Shown here one piece after another: positions 55,507 through 63,754 of a stretch of 64,000 nt of DNA. This DNA is from Azohydromonas sediminis (GTDB taxonomy: Bacteria; Pseudomonadota; Gammaproteobacteria; Burkholderiales; Burkholderiaceae_C). Where the stretch lies: assembly GCF_003574675.1 (NCBI RefSeq), contig NZ_QOAZ01000014.1:1-64000 (forward strand), given 5' to 3'. The first letter of the stretch is position 1. Every line of letters begins with the position of its first letter. Made by a program: the position numbers and the translations under genes. The notes beneath the pieces are model-generated. The model saw only the letters and a program-made list of their open reading frames with translations. It made no database searches and had not been told where the DNA came from.

Positions 55507-56783
55507 CGGGCGAGCGCGCGGCGCAGCCGCTCGCCGGCGGCGCGGCCGACGCTGCCCACCGCGACCGCCGACAGCCCGTCGGCGAGCAGCCGCTCGAACG
55601 TCGCGCGCACCTGCGCGGCGTCGACGGCATCGATGCGCGCGAGCACCTCGTCGAGCTCGCGCACGCGGCCGAACGCGAACAGGTCCAGCGCCGCCTCCTC
55701 GAGCCGCTGCAGCGGCGCCTCGAGCGCGCGCAGCCGCTTGACGCGCAGCTGGTGGCGCGCGCGGTCGAGGTCCACCGCGTCGATGCGCTCGGCGTGGCGG
55801 CGCAGCAGCGCGGCGACTTCGTGCACGAAGTCGTCGAGCAGCGCCGCCGAGGTCGAGGCCTCGACGACGAACTGGCCGCTGACGTCGAGCACGTCGGCGG
55901 CGCAGGTCGCGTGGTAGGCCAGCGGGCGCTGCTCGCGCACGCGCTGCAGCAGCGGCGAGCTCATCCCCTCGCCGAACACCACGGCGGCCACCGTGCCGGC
56001 GTCGTCGCCGGCGCCCAGTGGCGGCAGCGCGCCGCCGATCAGCACGTGCGCCTGACCGCTGCCCGCGAGCGCCTTCGCGCGCACGTCGCCGCGGTACGCC
56101 GGCGGCGCGACGGTGTGCGGCGTGCCGGCGGCCATGTCGCCGAACGCGGCGTCGACGGCGCGCACGACGGCGTCGGCGTCGACCGCGCCGGCCACGCCGA
56201 CGACGACGTTGGCACCGGTGTACTGGCGCTGCACGAAGCCGAGCAGGTCGGCGCGCGTGAGCCGCTCGATGTGTGCGCGCGTGCCGATCACCGGCTGCGC
56301 GGCCGGGTGCAGCCCGAAGCAGGCGTGGTCGAACAGCCGGTACGCGGCGTCCATCGGGTCGTCCTCGACCTCGGCGAACTCGTGCAGCAGCACCTGGCGC
56401 TCGCGCTCGAGCTCGTCGGCCGGGAAAGTCGGGTGGCGCACGATGTCGCCGAGCATGCGCACGAAGTCGAGCGCGTGCTCGGCCAGCCCGCGCATCTGGA
56501 ACGCCGTGTGGTCCTTGTCGGTGTGCGCGAGCACCTCGGCACCGAGCCGCTCGGCGTCGAGGTTGATGCGCTGCGCGTCGCGCGTCGTCGTGCCCTTGAA
56601 CGCCATGTGCTCGATCACGTGGCCGATGCCGGCCAGCGCGCGCGGCTCGTGCGCGCTGCCGCTGCGCACGAACACGCTCGCGCACGCGGTGGCCAGGTGC
56701 GGCAGCGGCAGCACGGCCACGCGCACGCCGTTGGGCAGCGCGGTGACGAGGCAGGCGGGCGGTGCGGCGGTGGGCGTCGACAT
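55503..56783 (-). CDS. M16 family zinc metallopeptidase
   Basis: 426 aa. The inverted zinc motif HxxEH is seen in GIGHVIEHMAFKGTTTRDA near residue 54, with the third ligand Glu in the DPMDAAYRLFDHACF region further on. LNGV-type start (VTALPNGVRVAVLPLPHLAT) and QRVREQRPLAYHATC of the C-terminal inactive half complete the fold. No signal peptide. Related to mitochondrial processing peptidase and PqqL/YmxG. It overlaps the MFS gene by 4 bp. Confidence 0.93.
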   Translation of the reverse strand: MSTPTAAPPACLVTALPNGVRVAVLPLPHLATACASVFVRSGSAHEPRALAGIGHVIEHMAFKGTTTRDAQRINLDAERLGAEVLAHTDKDHTAFQMRGLAEHALDFVRMLGDIVRHPTFPADELERERQVLLHEFAEVEDDPMDAAYRLFDHACFGLHPAAQPVIGTRAHIERLTRADLLGFVQRQYTGANVVVGVAGAVDADAVVRAVDAAFGDMAAGTPHTVAPPAYRGDVRAKALAGSGQAHVLIGGALPPLGAGDDAGTVAAVVFGEGMSSPLLQRVREQRPLAYHATCAADVLDVSGQFVVEASTSAALLDDFVHEVAALLRRHAERIDAVDLDRARHQLRVKRLRALEAPLQRLEEAALDLFAFGRVRELDEVLARIDAVDAAQVRATFERLLADGLSAVAVGSVGRAAGERLRRALAR

Positions 56784-56811
56784 GGGGCGCGGATTCTCGC
56801 GCGCCGCCGGT

Positions 56812-57429
56812 TCACGCGTCGGCCACCGCCTCGCCCCAGTAGTGATACGAGACGAACTTCGGCCCCGGCAGGTAGCGCGACTGCACGTCGGCGCGAAAGC
56901 CTGCATCGCGCAGCAGCGCCGGGATGTCGCGGTCGAGGTGGCAGCCGCCGGCCACGCAGCGCCACAGCGGCGTGAGACGCTGCTGGAAGCGCCACACGCG
57001 CGCGTCGGGCGCGCGTCCGTGCTCGGCGAACAGCAGCCGCCCGCCGGGGGCGAGCACGCGGCGCATCTCGCGCAGTGCCGCGATCGGGTCGGGGATCGTG
57101 CACAGCGTGTAGGTGCTGACGACGGTGTCGAAGCTCGCGTCGGGCGCCGGCAGCCGCTCGGCCGACAGCCCCATCAGCTGCACGTCGAGCCCGGCGGCGG
57201 CGATGCGCCGCCGCGCAAGCCGGTGCATGCGCAGCGCCGGCTCGACGCCGACCACCGAGGTCACGCGCGTGCGGTCGTACAGCGGCGCGTTCAGTCCGGT
57301 GCCGATGCCGACTTCGAGCACGCGGCCGCGGGCGCGCGGGATCACGAGCAGGCGCTGCCGGCGGATCGGCGCCAGCCCGCAGGCCAGGTCGATCAGGTAC
57401 GGCAGGACGTGGTCGTCGTACCAGCGCAT
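56812..57429 (-). CDS. Class I SAM-dependent methyltransferase
   Basis: 205 aa. Motif I VLEVGIGTGLNAPLYD near 37, motif II VVGVEPALRM, and FDTVVSTYTLCTIPDPIAAL. The ending YLPGPKFVSYHYWGEAV is typical of the small UbiE/PMT-like methyltransferases found next to thiopurine or phospholipid methylation genes. Substrate unknown. 28 bp separate it from the M16 peptidase gene on the same strand. Confidence 0.88.
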   Translation of the reverse strand: MRWYDDHVLPYLIDLACGLAPIRRQRLLVIPRARGRVLEVGIGTGLNAPLYDRTRVTSVVGVEPALRMHRLARRRIAAAGLDVQLMGLSAERLPAPDASFDTVVSTYTLCTIPDPIAALREMRRVLAPGGRLLFAEHGRAPDARVWRFQQRLTPLWRCVAGGCHLDRDIPALLRDAGFRADVQSRYLPGPKFVSYHYWGEAVADA

Positions 57430-57445
57430 CGCGCGCCGCGTACCG

Positions 57446-57715
57446 TCACTTGACGCACTGCATCTGGTGCGCGCCGCCGGCGTGCTGGCTGATCACGCAC
57501 GACGTGCCGCCGCACAGGCAGTGCACGACCTGGATCGACAGGTTCGCGACCGGCATCGGCGCCGAGCACTGGCACGCCGGCGGCGCGCCGAGGCCGAGCG
57601 CCTGCGCACCGGCCGGCGCCGCGCTGCCGGGCAGCCCGCCGAGGACGGCGGCGGCAGCGACCGCGCTCACGGCGACGGCGGCGATCGCGAGGCGAAGGCG
57701 TGCAAGCGCAGACAT
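57446..57715 (-). CDS. Small secreted cysteine-rich protein
   Basis: 89 aa. A signal peptide of about 30-37 residues (IAAVAVSAVAAAAVLGGLPG) precedes a mature part with six cysteines in ACQCSAPMPVANLS, VVHCLCGGTSC and HQMQCVK, suggesting three disulfides or a metal site. AGGAGGTCACC lies before the ATG, so it is well expressed. No family recognised. It ends 16 bp before the methyltransferase gene on the same strand. Confidence 0.65.
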   Translation of the reverse strand: MSALARLRLAIAAVAVSAVAAAAVLGGLPGSAAPAGAQALGLGAPPACQCSAPMPVANLSIQVVHCLCGGTSCVISQHAGGAHQMQCVK

Positions 57716-57757
57716 GGTGACCTCCTCGTCCGAATGCAGACCCGCGCCGCCGGCCGG

Positions 57758-58042
57758 TCAGCGCGCGTGGTCGCCGCGCGGCGGCTCGAGCACGTAGACG
57801 ACGCCGAACGCACCGACCGAGACGGTGCGGTCGTCGACCGTCGTGTACGACGCGACGCCGAGCGAATGGTAGGTCGACGTGAACGCGGTCAGCGCACCGA
57901 GACCGAGCGCGCCGGCCAGCGGGCTGCGCTCGGCGACGACGGCACGGATCTCGGCGCGGTGGCGCTCGGCCGACGGGTTGAGGGCGAAGGCGGCCGCCGT
58001 GACGGCGGCAGCGACGATGGCGGAGACGGCGGCTTTGGGCAT
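57758..58042 (-). CDS. Small exported protein of unknown function (DUF4359-like)
   Basis: 94 aa. The N-terminal hydrophobic segment KAAVSAIVAAAVTAAAFALN leads to NPSAERHRAEIRAVVAERSP, reminiscent of DUF4359 proteins, and the end VSVGAFGVVYVLEPP. That family call is weak. It lies 42 bp upstream of the cysteine-rich protein gene on the same strand and may be transcribed with it. Confidence 0.55.
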   Translation of the reverse strand: MPKAAVSAIVAAAVTAAAFALNPSAERHRAEIRAVVAERSPLAGALGLGALTAFTSTYHSLGVASYTTVDDRTVSVGAFGVVYVLEPPRGDHAR

Positions 58043-58095
58043 GGGCCATTGTGCGCGGGCTGCCGTCGCACGGCGTCACCGAAGGTGTCGCTCGC

Positions 58096-59325
58096 TCAGC
58101 GTGCGGCCGCGCCGGCGCCGCGCAGCCCGCGCAGCATCCACAGCCCGACCAGCGGGCCGACCGCGAGCCACGGCAGCACCGTGGCCAGCGGCGCGTGCGA
58201 CGCGAGCCGCACGTGCAGCTCGATGCTGACGATCGAGATCGCGAAGCCGATGCAGTTGGTCAGCATCAGCACGCTGCCCATCGCGTGGCGCGGCGCGTTG
58301 CTGGCCGTCAGTGCGCTGAACTGCGGCGAGTCGCCGGTGACGGCGAAGCCCCAGACCACGAGCCACAGCGCGAACAGCGCGGCCGGCGCGTCGATCAGCC
58401 ACGGCGTGAGCAGGCAGCACACGCCGCTGGTGGCCAGCCACGCCGCGGCGACCGGCGCGCTGCCGATGCGCCTGGCGAGCAGCCCGCCGACGACACAGCC
58501 GAGGGCGCCGGCCACGCCGAGCACGCCGAACGCCGCGAACGACAGCGCGGCGCCGTCGAGCCGCGTCGCGAGCACCAGCGGCATCAGCACCCACATCGTG
58601 TACAGCTCCCACATGTGGCCGAAGTAGCCGAACACCGACGCGCGCACCTTGCGGTCGGTCCACAGCGTCGCGAGCGCGCCCCAGTCGAAGTGCGCGGGCC
58701 GCGCCGGCGCCGCGTTCGTGGCCGGCGGCTCGGGCAGCAGCCGCCACAGCAGCACGCCGCCCGTGGCGGCCAGTGCCGCGACGCCGAGCATCACGCTCGG
58801 CCACGGCAGCGCGGCGCCGAGCCCGCGCAGCGCGTGCGCGCTCGCCGAGCCGACGATCAGTGCGCCGATCAGCAGCCCGAGCGCATTGCCCAGCCCGAGC
58901 GGGAACCACTGCGCTGCGAGCTTCATGCCCACCGGGTAGATGCCGGCGAGGAAGAAGCCGCTGGCCAGCCGCAGCACGAGCAGCGCGTCGAAGTCGCGCA
59001 CGACGGCCCACGCGCCGACGGTGCACGCGGCGCTGGCCAGCGAACACAGCAGGAACACGCGCCGTGCCGAGTGGCGGTCGGCCACGGCGAGCAGCGCGAA
59101 GACGAGCGTGCCGGCGATGAAGCCGAGCTGGTACGCCGACGTCAGCGTGCCGACCGCCGCGGTCGACCAGCCGAGCTCGCGCTGCAGCTCGGGCATCACG
59201 GCGTTGACGGCGAACCACGGCGCGGTGCCGAGCAACTGCGCGACGACGAGCGCGGGCAGCACGCGGCGCGGCGCGACGACGGTCTCGGGGCGTGCGGGCT
59301 CGGCGGCGGGTGCGGCGGCGGACAT
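58096..59325 (-). CDS. MFS transporter
   Basis: 409 aa with 12 hydrophobic segments. ALLAVADRHSARRVFLLCSL stands at loop 2-3 and FGYFGHMWELYTMWVLMPLV in the second half is typical of a group of MFS permeases annotated as nitrate/nitrite or drug type. No substrate can be assigned. It stands alone, divergent from the EF-G-like gene across 156 bp. Confidence 0.88.
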   Translation of the reverse strand: MSAAAPAAEPARPETVVAPRRVLPALVVAQLLGTAPWFAVNAVMPELQRELGWSTAAVGTLTSAYQLGFIAGTLVFALLAVADRHSARRVFLLCSLASAACTVGAWAVVRDFDALLVLRLASGFFLAGIYPVGMKLAAQWFPLGLGNALGLLIGALIVGSASAHALRGLGAALPWPSVMLGVAALAATGGVLLWRLLPEPPATNAAPARPAHFDWGALATLWTDRKVRASVFGYFGHMWELYTMWVLMPLVLATRLDGAALSFAAFGVLGVAGALGCVVGGLLARRIGSAPVAAAWLATSGVCCLLTPWLIDAPAALFALWLVVWGFAVTGDSPQFSALTASNAPRHAMGSVLMLTNCIGFAISIVSIELHVRLASHAPLATVLPWLAVGPLVGLWMLRGLRGAGAAAR

Positions 59326-59481
59326 CGCGCCAGTGTCGCCGTGCCGGCGCCGGCTTGCGCCCCGTCAAAGCCCGAGCTTGTGCCTGCCGGGGCGATCCCG
59401 TACGCTGGCTCGGCACAGCCGTCGCAGCCGCCCCCGGCAAGTCGCCCGCGACCGCGGCGCACCGGCGCAAGGAGACCCCCG

Positions 59482-61539
59482 ATGCCCACCGCACAGACCC
59501 CGGCCGCCAGCATCGCCGCCATCCGCACGCTCGCGCTCGTCGGCCCCGCGTCCGCCGGCAAGACGAGCCTCGCCGAGGCGCTGCTGCACCGCGCCGGCAT
59601 GATCGGCGCACCCGGCAGCGTCGAGCGCGGCAGCACCGTCAGCGATTTCGACCCGCTCGAGCGCAAGATGCAGCACTCGCTCAACAGCGCCGTGATGCAC
59701 CTGCGCCACGGCGGCTGCCGCATCCACCTGATCGACACCCCCGGCGCGAGCGACTTCGCCGGCCAGGCGCTGCCGGCGCTCGAGGCCGTCGAGACGGCGG
59801 CGATCGTGATCAATGCCGCCGCCGGCATCGAGCCGGCAGCGGTGCGGATGATGGAACACGCCGCCGAGCGCCAGCTCGACCGGCTCGTCGTCGTCAACAA
59901 GATCGACGCGCAGGGCGTCGACCTGCCAGGCCTGCTCGCGCAAATCCAGGCCACTTTCGGCAAGGAGTGCCTGCCGCTGAACCTGCCCGACGAAGGCGGC
60001 GCGAAAGTCGTCGACTGCTTCTACAACCGCGACGGCCACAGCGACTTCGGCCGCGTCGCCGACGCGCACCGCGCGCTCGTCGAGCAGGTCGTCGAGGTCG
60101 ACGCGGCGTTCGTCGAGCGCTACCTCAACGACGGCGACGTCGACGCGAGCGAGCTGCACGCGCCGCTCGAGCAGGCGCTGCGCGAGGGGCACCTGATTCC
60201 CGTCTGTTTCGTCAGCGCGCGCACCGGCGCGGGCGTGGCCGAGCTGCTCGACGTGATCGTCAAGCTGCTGCCGAATCCCGCCGAGAGCAACCCCCCCGAC
60301 TTCCTGCGCGGCGAAGGCGCGGGCGCGCAGCCGATGCACGCCGAGCCTGACCCGGCCAAGCACGTGCTCGCGCACGTGTTCAAGGTCACGCAGGACCCGT
60401 ACGTCGGCAAGATGGGGATCTTCCGCGTCTGGCAGGGCACGGTGACGCCGAACTCGCAGCTGTACGTCGGCGACGGGCGCAAGCCGTTCAAGGTCGGGCA
60501 CCTGTTCATGCTGCAGGGCAAGGACCACGTCGAGGTGAAGGACGCGCTGCCGGGCGACATCGCGGCGGTGGCCAAGGTCGACGAGATCGCGTTCGACGCC
60601 GTGCTGCACGATGCCGCCGAGGACGACCACATCCACCTGAAGCCGCTCGCGTTCCCGACGCCGGTGCACGGGCTGGCGATCACGCCGAAGCGCCACGGCG
60701 ACGAGCAGCGCCTGTGGGAGATCCTGACCAAGCTCGTCGACGAGGACCCGTGCCTGAAGGTCGAGCACGTCGCGACGACCAACGAGACCGTCGTCTACGG
60801 CCTCGGCGAGCTGCACCTGCGCGTGCTGCTCGAGCGGCTGCGCGACGTCTACAAGTTCGACGTCGACACCAAGCCGCCGCGCATCGCGTACCGCGAGACG
60901 GTCACCGCGAAGGCCGAGGGCCACCACCGCCACAAGAAGCAGACCGGCGGCGCCGGCCAGTTCGGCGAGGTGTTCTTGCGCGTCGAGCCGCTGCCGCGCG
61001 GCGCGGGCTTCGAGTTCGTCGACGAGGTCAAGGGCGGCGTCATTCCGGGGCCGTTCATCCCCGCGGTCGAGAAGGGCGTGCGCGAAGTGCTCGCCAGCGG
61101 CGCGATCGCCGGCTACCCGGTCGTCGACGTCAGGGTCACGGTCTACGACGGCAAGCACCACAGCGTCGACAGCAAGGAGATCGCCTTCGTCACCGCCGCG
61201 CGCAAGGCGATGCTCGCGGCGGTGCGCGAGGCGCGGCCGATCGTGCTCGAGCCGGTCGTGCACGTCGAGATCACGGCGCCCGAGTCGGCGATGGGCGACA
61301 TCACGGGCGACCTGTCGTCGCGGCGCGGGCAGATCAGCGGCACGCTCGGCGGCGCGAACGGCACGATCGTCGTGCGCGGGCAGGCGCCGCTGTCGGAGCT
61401 GGCGGGCTACCAGTCGCGGCTGAACGCGATGACCTCGGGCCAGGGGCGCTACACGATCGCGTTCAGCCACTACGAGCCGGTGCCCCCGGCCGTGCAGCAG
61501 CAGCTGACGGCCGCCTGGCACGCCAAGGACGAGGACTGA
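59482..61539 (+). CDS. EF-G-like translational GTPase (EF-G2 type)
   Basis: 685 aa with the five EF-G domains. The G domain has LVGPASAGKTSLAEALLHRA (P-loop), IHLIDTPGASDFAGQ (G3) and VVNKID (G4). In canonical EF-G the G3 motif is DTPGHVDF with a catalytic His; here it is Ala. Switch I reads RGSTVSDFDPLERKMQHSLN rather than RGITI. Domain IV has YRETVTAKAEGHHRHKKQTG and GQFGEVFLRVEPLP. It belongs to the EF-G2/FusA2-like paralogues whose role is unclear; the housekeeping fusA should be elsewhere. AAGGAG precedes the ATG. Confidence 0.9.
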   Translation: MPTAQTPAASIAAIRTLALVGPASAGKTSLAEALLHRAGMIGAPGSVERGSTVSDFDPLERKMQHSLNSAVMHLRHGGCRIHLIDTPGASDFAGQALPALEAVETAAIVINAAAGIEPAAVRMMEHAAERQLDRLVVVNKIDAQGVDLPGLLAQIQATFGKECLPLNLPDEGGAKVVDCFYNRDGHSDFGRVADAHRALVEQVVEVDAAFVERYLNDGDVDASELHAPLEQALREGHLIPVCFVSARTGAGVAELLDVIVKLLPNPAESNPPDFLRGEGAGAQPMHAEPDPAKHVLAHVFKVTQDPYVGKMGIFRVWQGTVTPNSQLYVGDGRKPFKVGHLFMLQGKDHVEVKDALPGDIAAVAKVDEIAFDAVLHDAAEDDHIHLKPLAFPTPVHGLAITPKRHGDEQRLWEILTKLVDEDPCLKVEHVATTNETVVYGLGELHLRVLLERLRDVYKFDVDTKPPRIAYRETVTAKAEGHHRHKKQTGGAGQFGEVFLRVEPLPRGAGFEFVDEVKGGVIPGPFIPAVEKGVREVLASGAIAGYPVVDVRVTVYDGKHHSVDSKEIAFVTAARKAMLAAVREARPIVLEPVVHVEITAPESAMGDITGDLSSRRGQISGTLGGANGTIVVRGQAPLSELAGYQSRLNAMTSGQGRYTIAFSHYEPVPPAVQQQLTAAWHAKDED

Positions 61540-61542
61540 GCC

Positions 61543-61717
61543 CCGCGGCTCCATGCCCGCCTGCGCGGGCATGGACGGGGCGAAGGCCGTGAGCTCTGCG
61601 AGCGGCAGGCCCCGCGGCTCCAAGCCTGCCTGCGCAGGCTTGGACGGCATTCAGGCCACGAGCTCTGCGAGTGGCAACAGCCGCGGCTCCATGCCCGCGG
61701 ACACGGGCCTGCGTTAC
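61543..61717 (+). repeat. 69-bp tandem repeat (2.5 copies) with covarying hairpins
   Basis: Units begin CCGCGGCTCC at 61543, 61612 and 61681. Units 1 and 2 each carry a 10-bp stem with the same CTGC loop: CCATGCCCGC/GCGGGCATGG (61551-61574) and CCAAGCCTGC/GCAGGCTTGG (61620-61643). The two sequence differences in each stem are matched in the opposite arm, so pairing is conserved. The third copy is partial with a weaker stem. It lies in the gap after the EF-G-like gene. Confidence 0.85.
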
Positions 61718-61729
61718 CGTGCGGCCCCG

Positions 61730-62500
61730 ATGAACGAGTCGCTCAGCCTCACTTACCTCGTCGGCGGCGTCGTCGTGCCGCCCGTGTCGCTCGTGCTGGC
61801 GGCACTGCTCGGCCTATGGGTCGCGCGCCGCCGTCGTGCGCTCGGCGGCGCGATCGCGGCCACCGCGCTGGCTGGCCTGCTCGCGCTGAGCCTGCCGGTG
61901 GTCGCGTTTGCGCTGATGACGCGCCTCGAAGGCCCCGCCGCGCCCGACCCGCGGGCCGCGGCGCGCGACGCCGGCGCGATCGTGATCCTCGGTGGCGGCG
62001 TCGCGCGCGGCGCCGTCGAGTGGGGCGGCGACACGGTGGGCGTGTTCACGCTGCAGCGCCTGCGCTACGGCGCGCACCTGGCCAAGGCGCTCGGGCTGCC
62101 GGTGCTGATCACCGGCGCGGCGCCGGCCGACGGCAGGCCCGGCGAGGCGGCGATGATGCGCGACGTCCTTCAGCGCGAGTTCGGCGTCGACGTGCGCTGG
62201 TTCGACGAGCGCGCGCGCACGACGGCCGGCAACGCGCGCGAGGCGGCGGCGCTGCTGCGTGCGGCCGGCGTGGAGCGCGTCGTGCTCGTCACGCACGCGT
62301 TTCACATGGTGCGCGCGCGCGCCGCGTTCGAACGCGCCGGCCTGCAGGTGGTGCCGGCGCCGACCGGGTACATGGGCTACGCAGGCGGTGCGTTCGAGGC
62401 GGCGCACCTCGTGCCCAACGGCGACGCGCTGCGCGTGTCGTACGTCGCGCTGCGCGAGATGGCGGCGCGGCTGCTGTACCGCGCCGTCGACCGGCAGTAG
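61730..62500 (+). CDS. YdcF family membrane protein (DUF218)
   Basis: 256 aa. Two N-terminal hydrophobic segments (LVGGVVVPPVSLVLAALLGL and IAATALAGLLALSLPVVAFA) are followed by the DUF218 domain with AIVILGGGVARGAVEWGG, ERARTTAGNAREAAALLRAA and VLVTHAFHMVRARAAFERAG. Relatives (ElyC, SanA, YdcF) influence envelope integrity; the reaction is unknown. The start is the ATG after the repeat array; the frame is open through the repeats but those codons are not conserved family sequence. Confidence 0.9.
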   Translation: MNESLSLTYLVGGVVVPPVSLVLAALLGLWVARRRRALGGAIAATALAGLLALSLPVVAFALMTRLEGPAAPDPRAAARDAGAIVILGGGVARGAVEWGGDTVGVFTLQRLRYGAHLAKALGLPVLITGAAPADGRPGEAAMMRDVLQREFGVDVRWFDERARTTAGNAREAAALLRAAGVERVVLVTHAFHMVRARAAFERAGLQVVPAPTGYMGYAGGAFEAAHLVPNGDALRVSYVALREMAARLLYRAVDRQ

Positions 62501-62602
62501 CCCTGGCGACGGGGTGCCGGGCGGGGACATCGGTCACGCGCGCGACCGCACCGTAATTCCCCCGGTCGCGCGGGGGTAATGCGCGCCGGCACAATCCCGA
62601 CT

Positions 62603-62738
62603 GTCGAAGGGGGAGTAGCCGGCAGCCGCGTCGAAACGGCGCCCTGCCGCGGAAGCCCGTCAGTACGAAGCCGCAGCCGTCAGGCTGTTTCCGCTTCCGG
62701 GCCCGCACGAGACGCACGTCTCGCGCAAGACCTTTCGG
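62603..62738 (+). promoter_or_regulatory. yybP-ykoY riboswitch (Mn2+-sensing)
   Basis: The two conserved ends of this RNA class are present: AAGGGGGAGTAGCC at 62607-62620 and GCAAGACCTTT at 62725-62735, with P1 formed by CGAAGG and CCTTTCG. Between them lie paired segments such as GCCGTCAGGC and GAGACGCACGTCTC. It stands 36 bp before a TerC-family gene, the commonest target of this riboswitch. Control of translation is likely since no T-run follows. Confidence 0.85.
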
Positions 62739-62773
62739 CGCGATCCCCAACCCTTCACTTCTCGGGAGTGTCG

Positions 62774-63754
62774 ATGGCTTCCATCGCGCCGGCCTGGCTC
62801 TGGGCCTTCTTCGTCGTTTCCGTCATCGTCGCGCTGTTCATCGACTTCGTCGTGCTGAAGAAGCAGGGCGCCCACGCGGTGGGCGTCAAGGAAGCGCTGA
62901 ACTGGTCGCTCGTGTGGGTGGCGCTGAGCTTCGCGTTCAACGGCCTGTTCTGGTGGGCGGTCTACCAGGACCACGGCATGGAGGTCGCGAACACGAAGAG
63001 CATGGAGTTCCTGACCGGCTATCTGATCGAGAAGAGCCTGGCGGTCGACAACATCTTCGTGTTCCTGATGATCTTCACCTACTTCGCGGTGCCGCCGGCG
63101 TTCCAGAAGCGGGTGCTGATGATCGGCATCATCGGCGCGATCGTGCTGCGCACCGTGATGATCCTCGTGGGCTCGTGGCTGATCGCGCACTTCCACTGGA
63201 TCCTCTACGTGTTCGGTGCGTTCCTGGTCGTCACCGGCATCAAGATGTGGTGGGCCTCGGGGCAGGAGCCCGACCTCGAGAGCAACCCGGCGCTCAAGCT
63301 GCTCAAGCGCTTCATGCCGGTGAGCAAGGGCTTCGACGGCGAGAAGTTCTTCACCGTCGAGAACGGCAAGAGGATCGCCACGCCGCTGCTGATGGTCGTC
63401 GCGCTCGTCGGCGTGACCGACGTGATCTTCGCCGTCGACTCGATCCCGGCGATCTTCGCGATCACGACCGACCCGTTCATCGTGCTGACGTCGAACATCT
63501 TCGCGATCCTCGGGCTGCGCGCGATGTACTTCCTGCTCGCTGCGGTGGCGACGAAGTTCCACCTGATGAGCTACGGGCTGGCGGTGATCCTCGTCTTCAT
63601 CGGCACCAAGATGCTGCTGATCGACGTCGTCAAGATCCCGGTGCTGGTCTCGCTCGGCGTCGTCGTCGCGGTGCTGGCGATCACGATGGTGTGGAGCGTC
63701 AAGACCGCGCCGCGCCTGCCGCAGCGCACGGCCGACGAGGCCGCCGGGGGCTGA
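62774..63754 (+). CDS. alx: TerC/Alx family integral membrane protein
   Basis: 326 aa with about nine hydrophobic segments. TerC motifs: FLTGYLIEKSLAVDNIFVFL, with its acidic NIFVF region, and LVGVTDVIFAVDSIPAIFAI. Alx-type members are manganese exporters in several bacteria; the Mn2+ riboswitch in front supports metal export here. The ATG at 62774 follows GGGAG and starts MASIAPAWLWAF. Monocistronic as far as visible. Confidence 0.93.
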   Translation: MASIAPAWLWAFFVVSVIVALFIDFVVLKKQGAHAVGVKEALNWSLVWVALSFAFNGLFWWAVYQDHGMEVANTKSMEFLTGYLIEKSLAVDNIFVFLMIFTYFAVPPAFQKRVLMIGIIGAIVLRTVMILVGSWLIAHFHWILYVFGAFLVVTGIKMWWASGQEPDLESNPALKLLKRFMPVSKGFDGEKFFTVENGKRIATPLLMVVALVGVTDVIFAVDSIPAIFAITTDPFIVLTSNIFAILGLRAMYFLLAAVATKFHLMSYGLAVILVFIGTKMLLIDVVKIPVLVSLGVVVAVLAITMVWSVKTAPRLPQRTADEAAGG

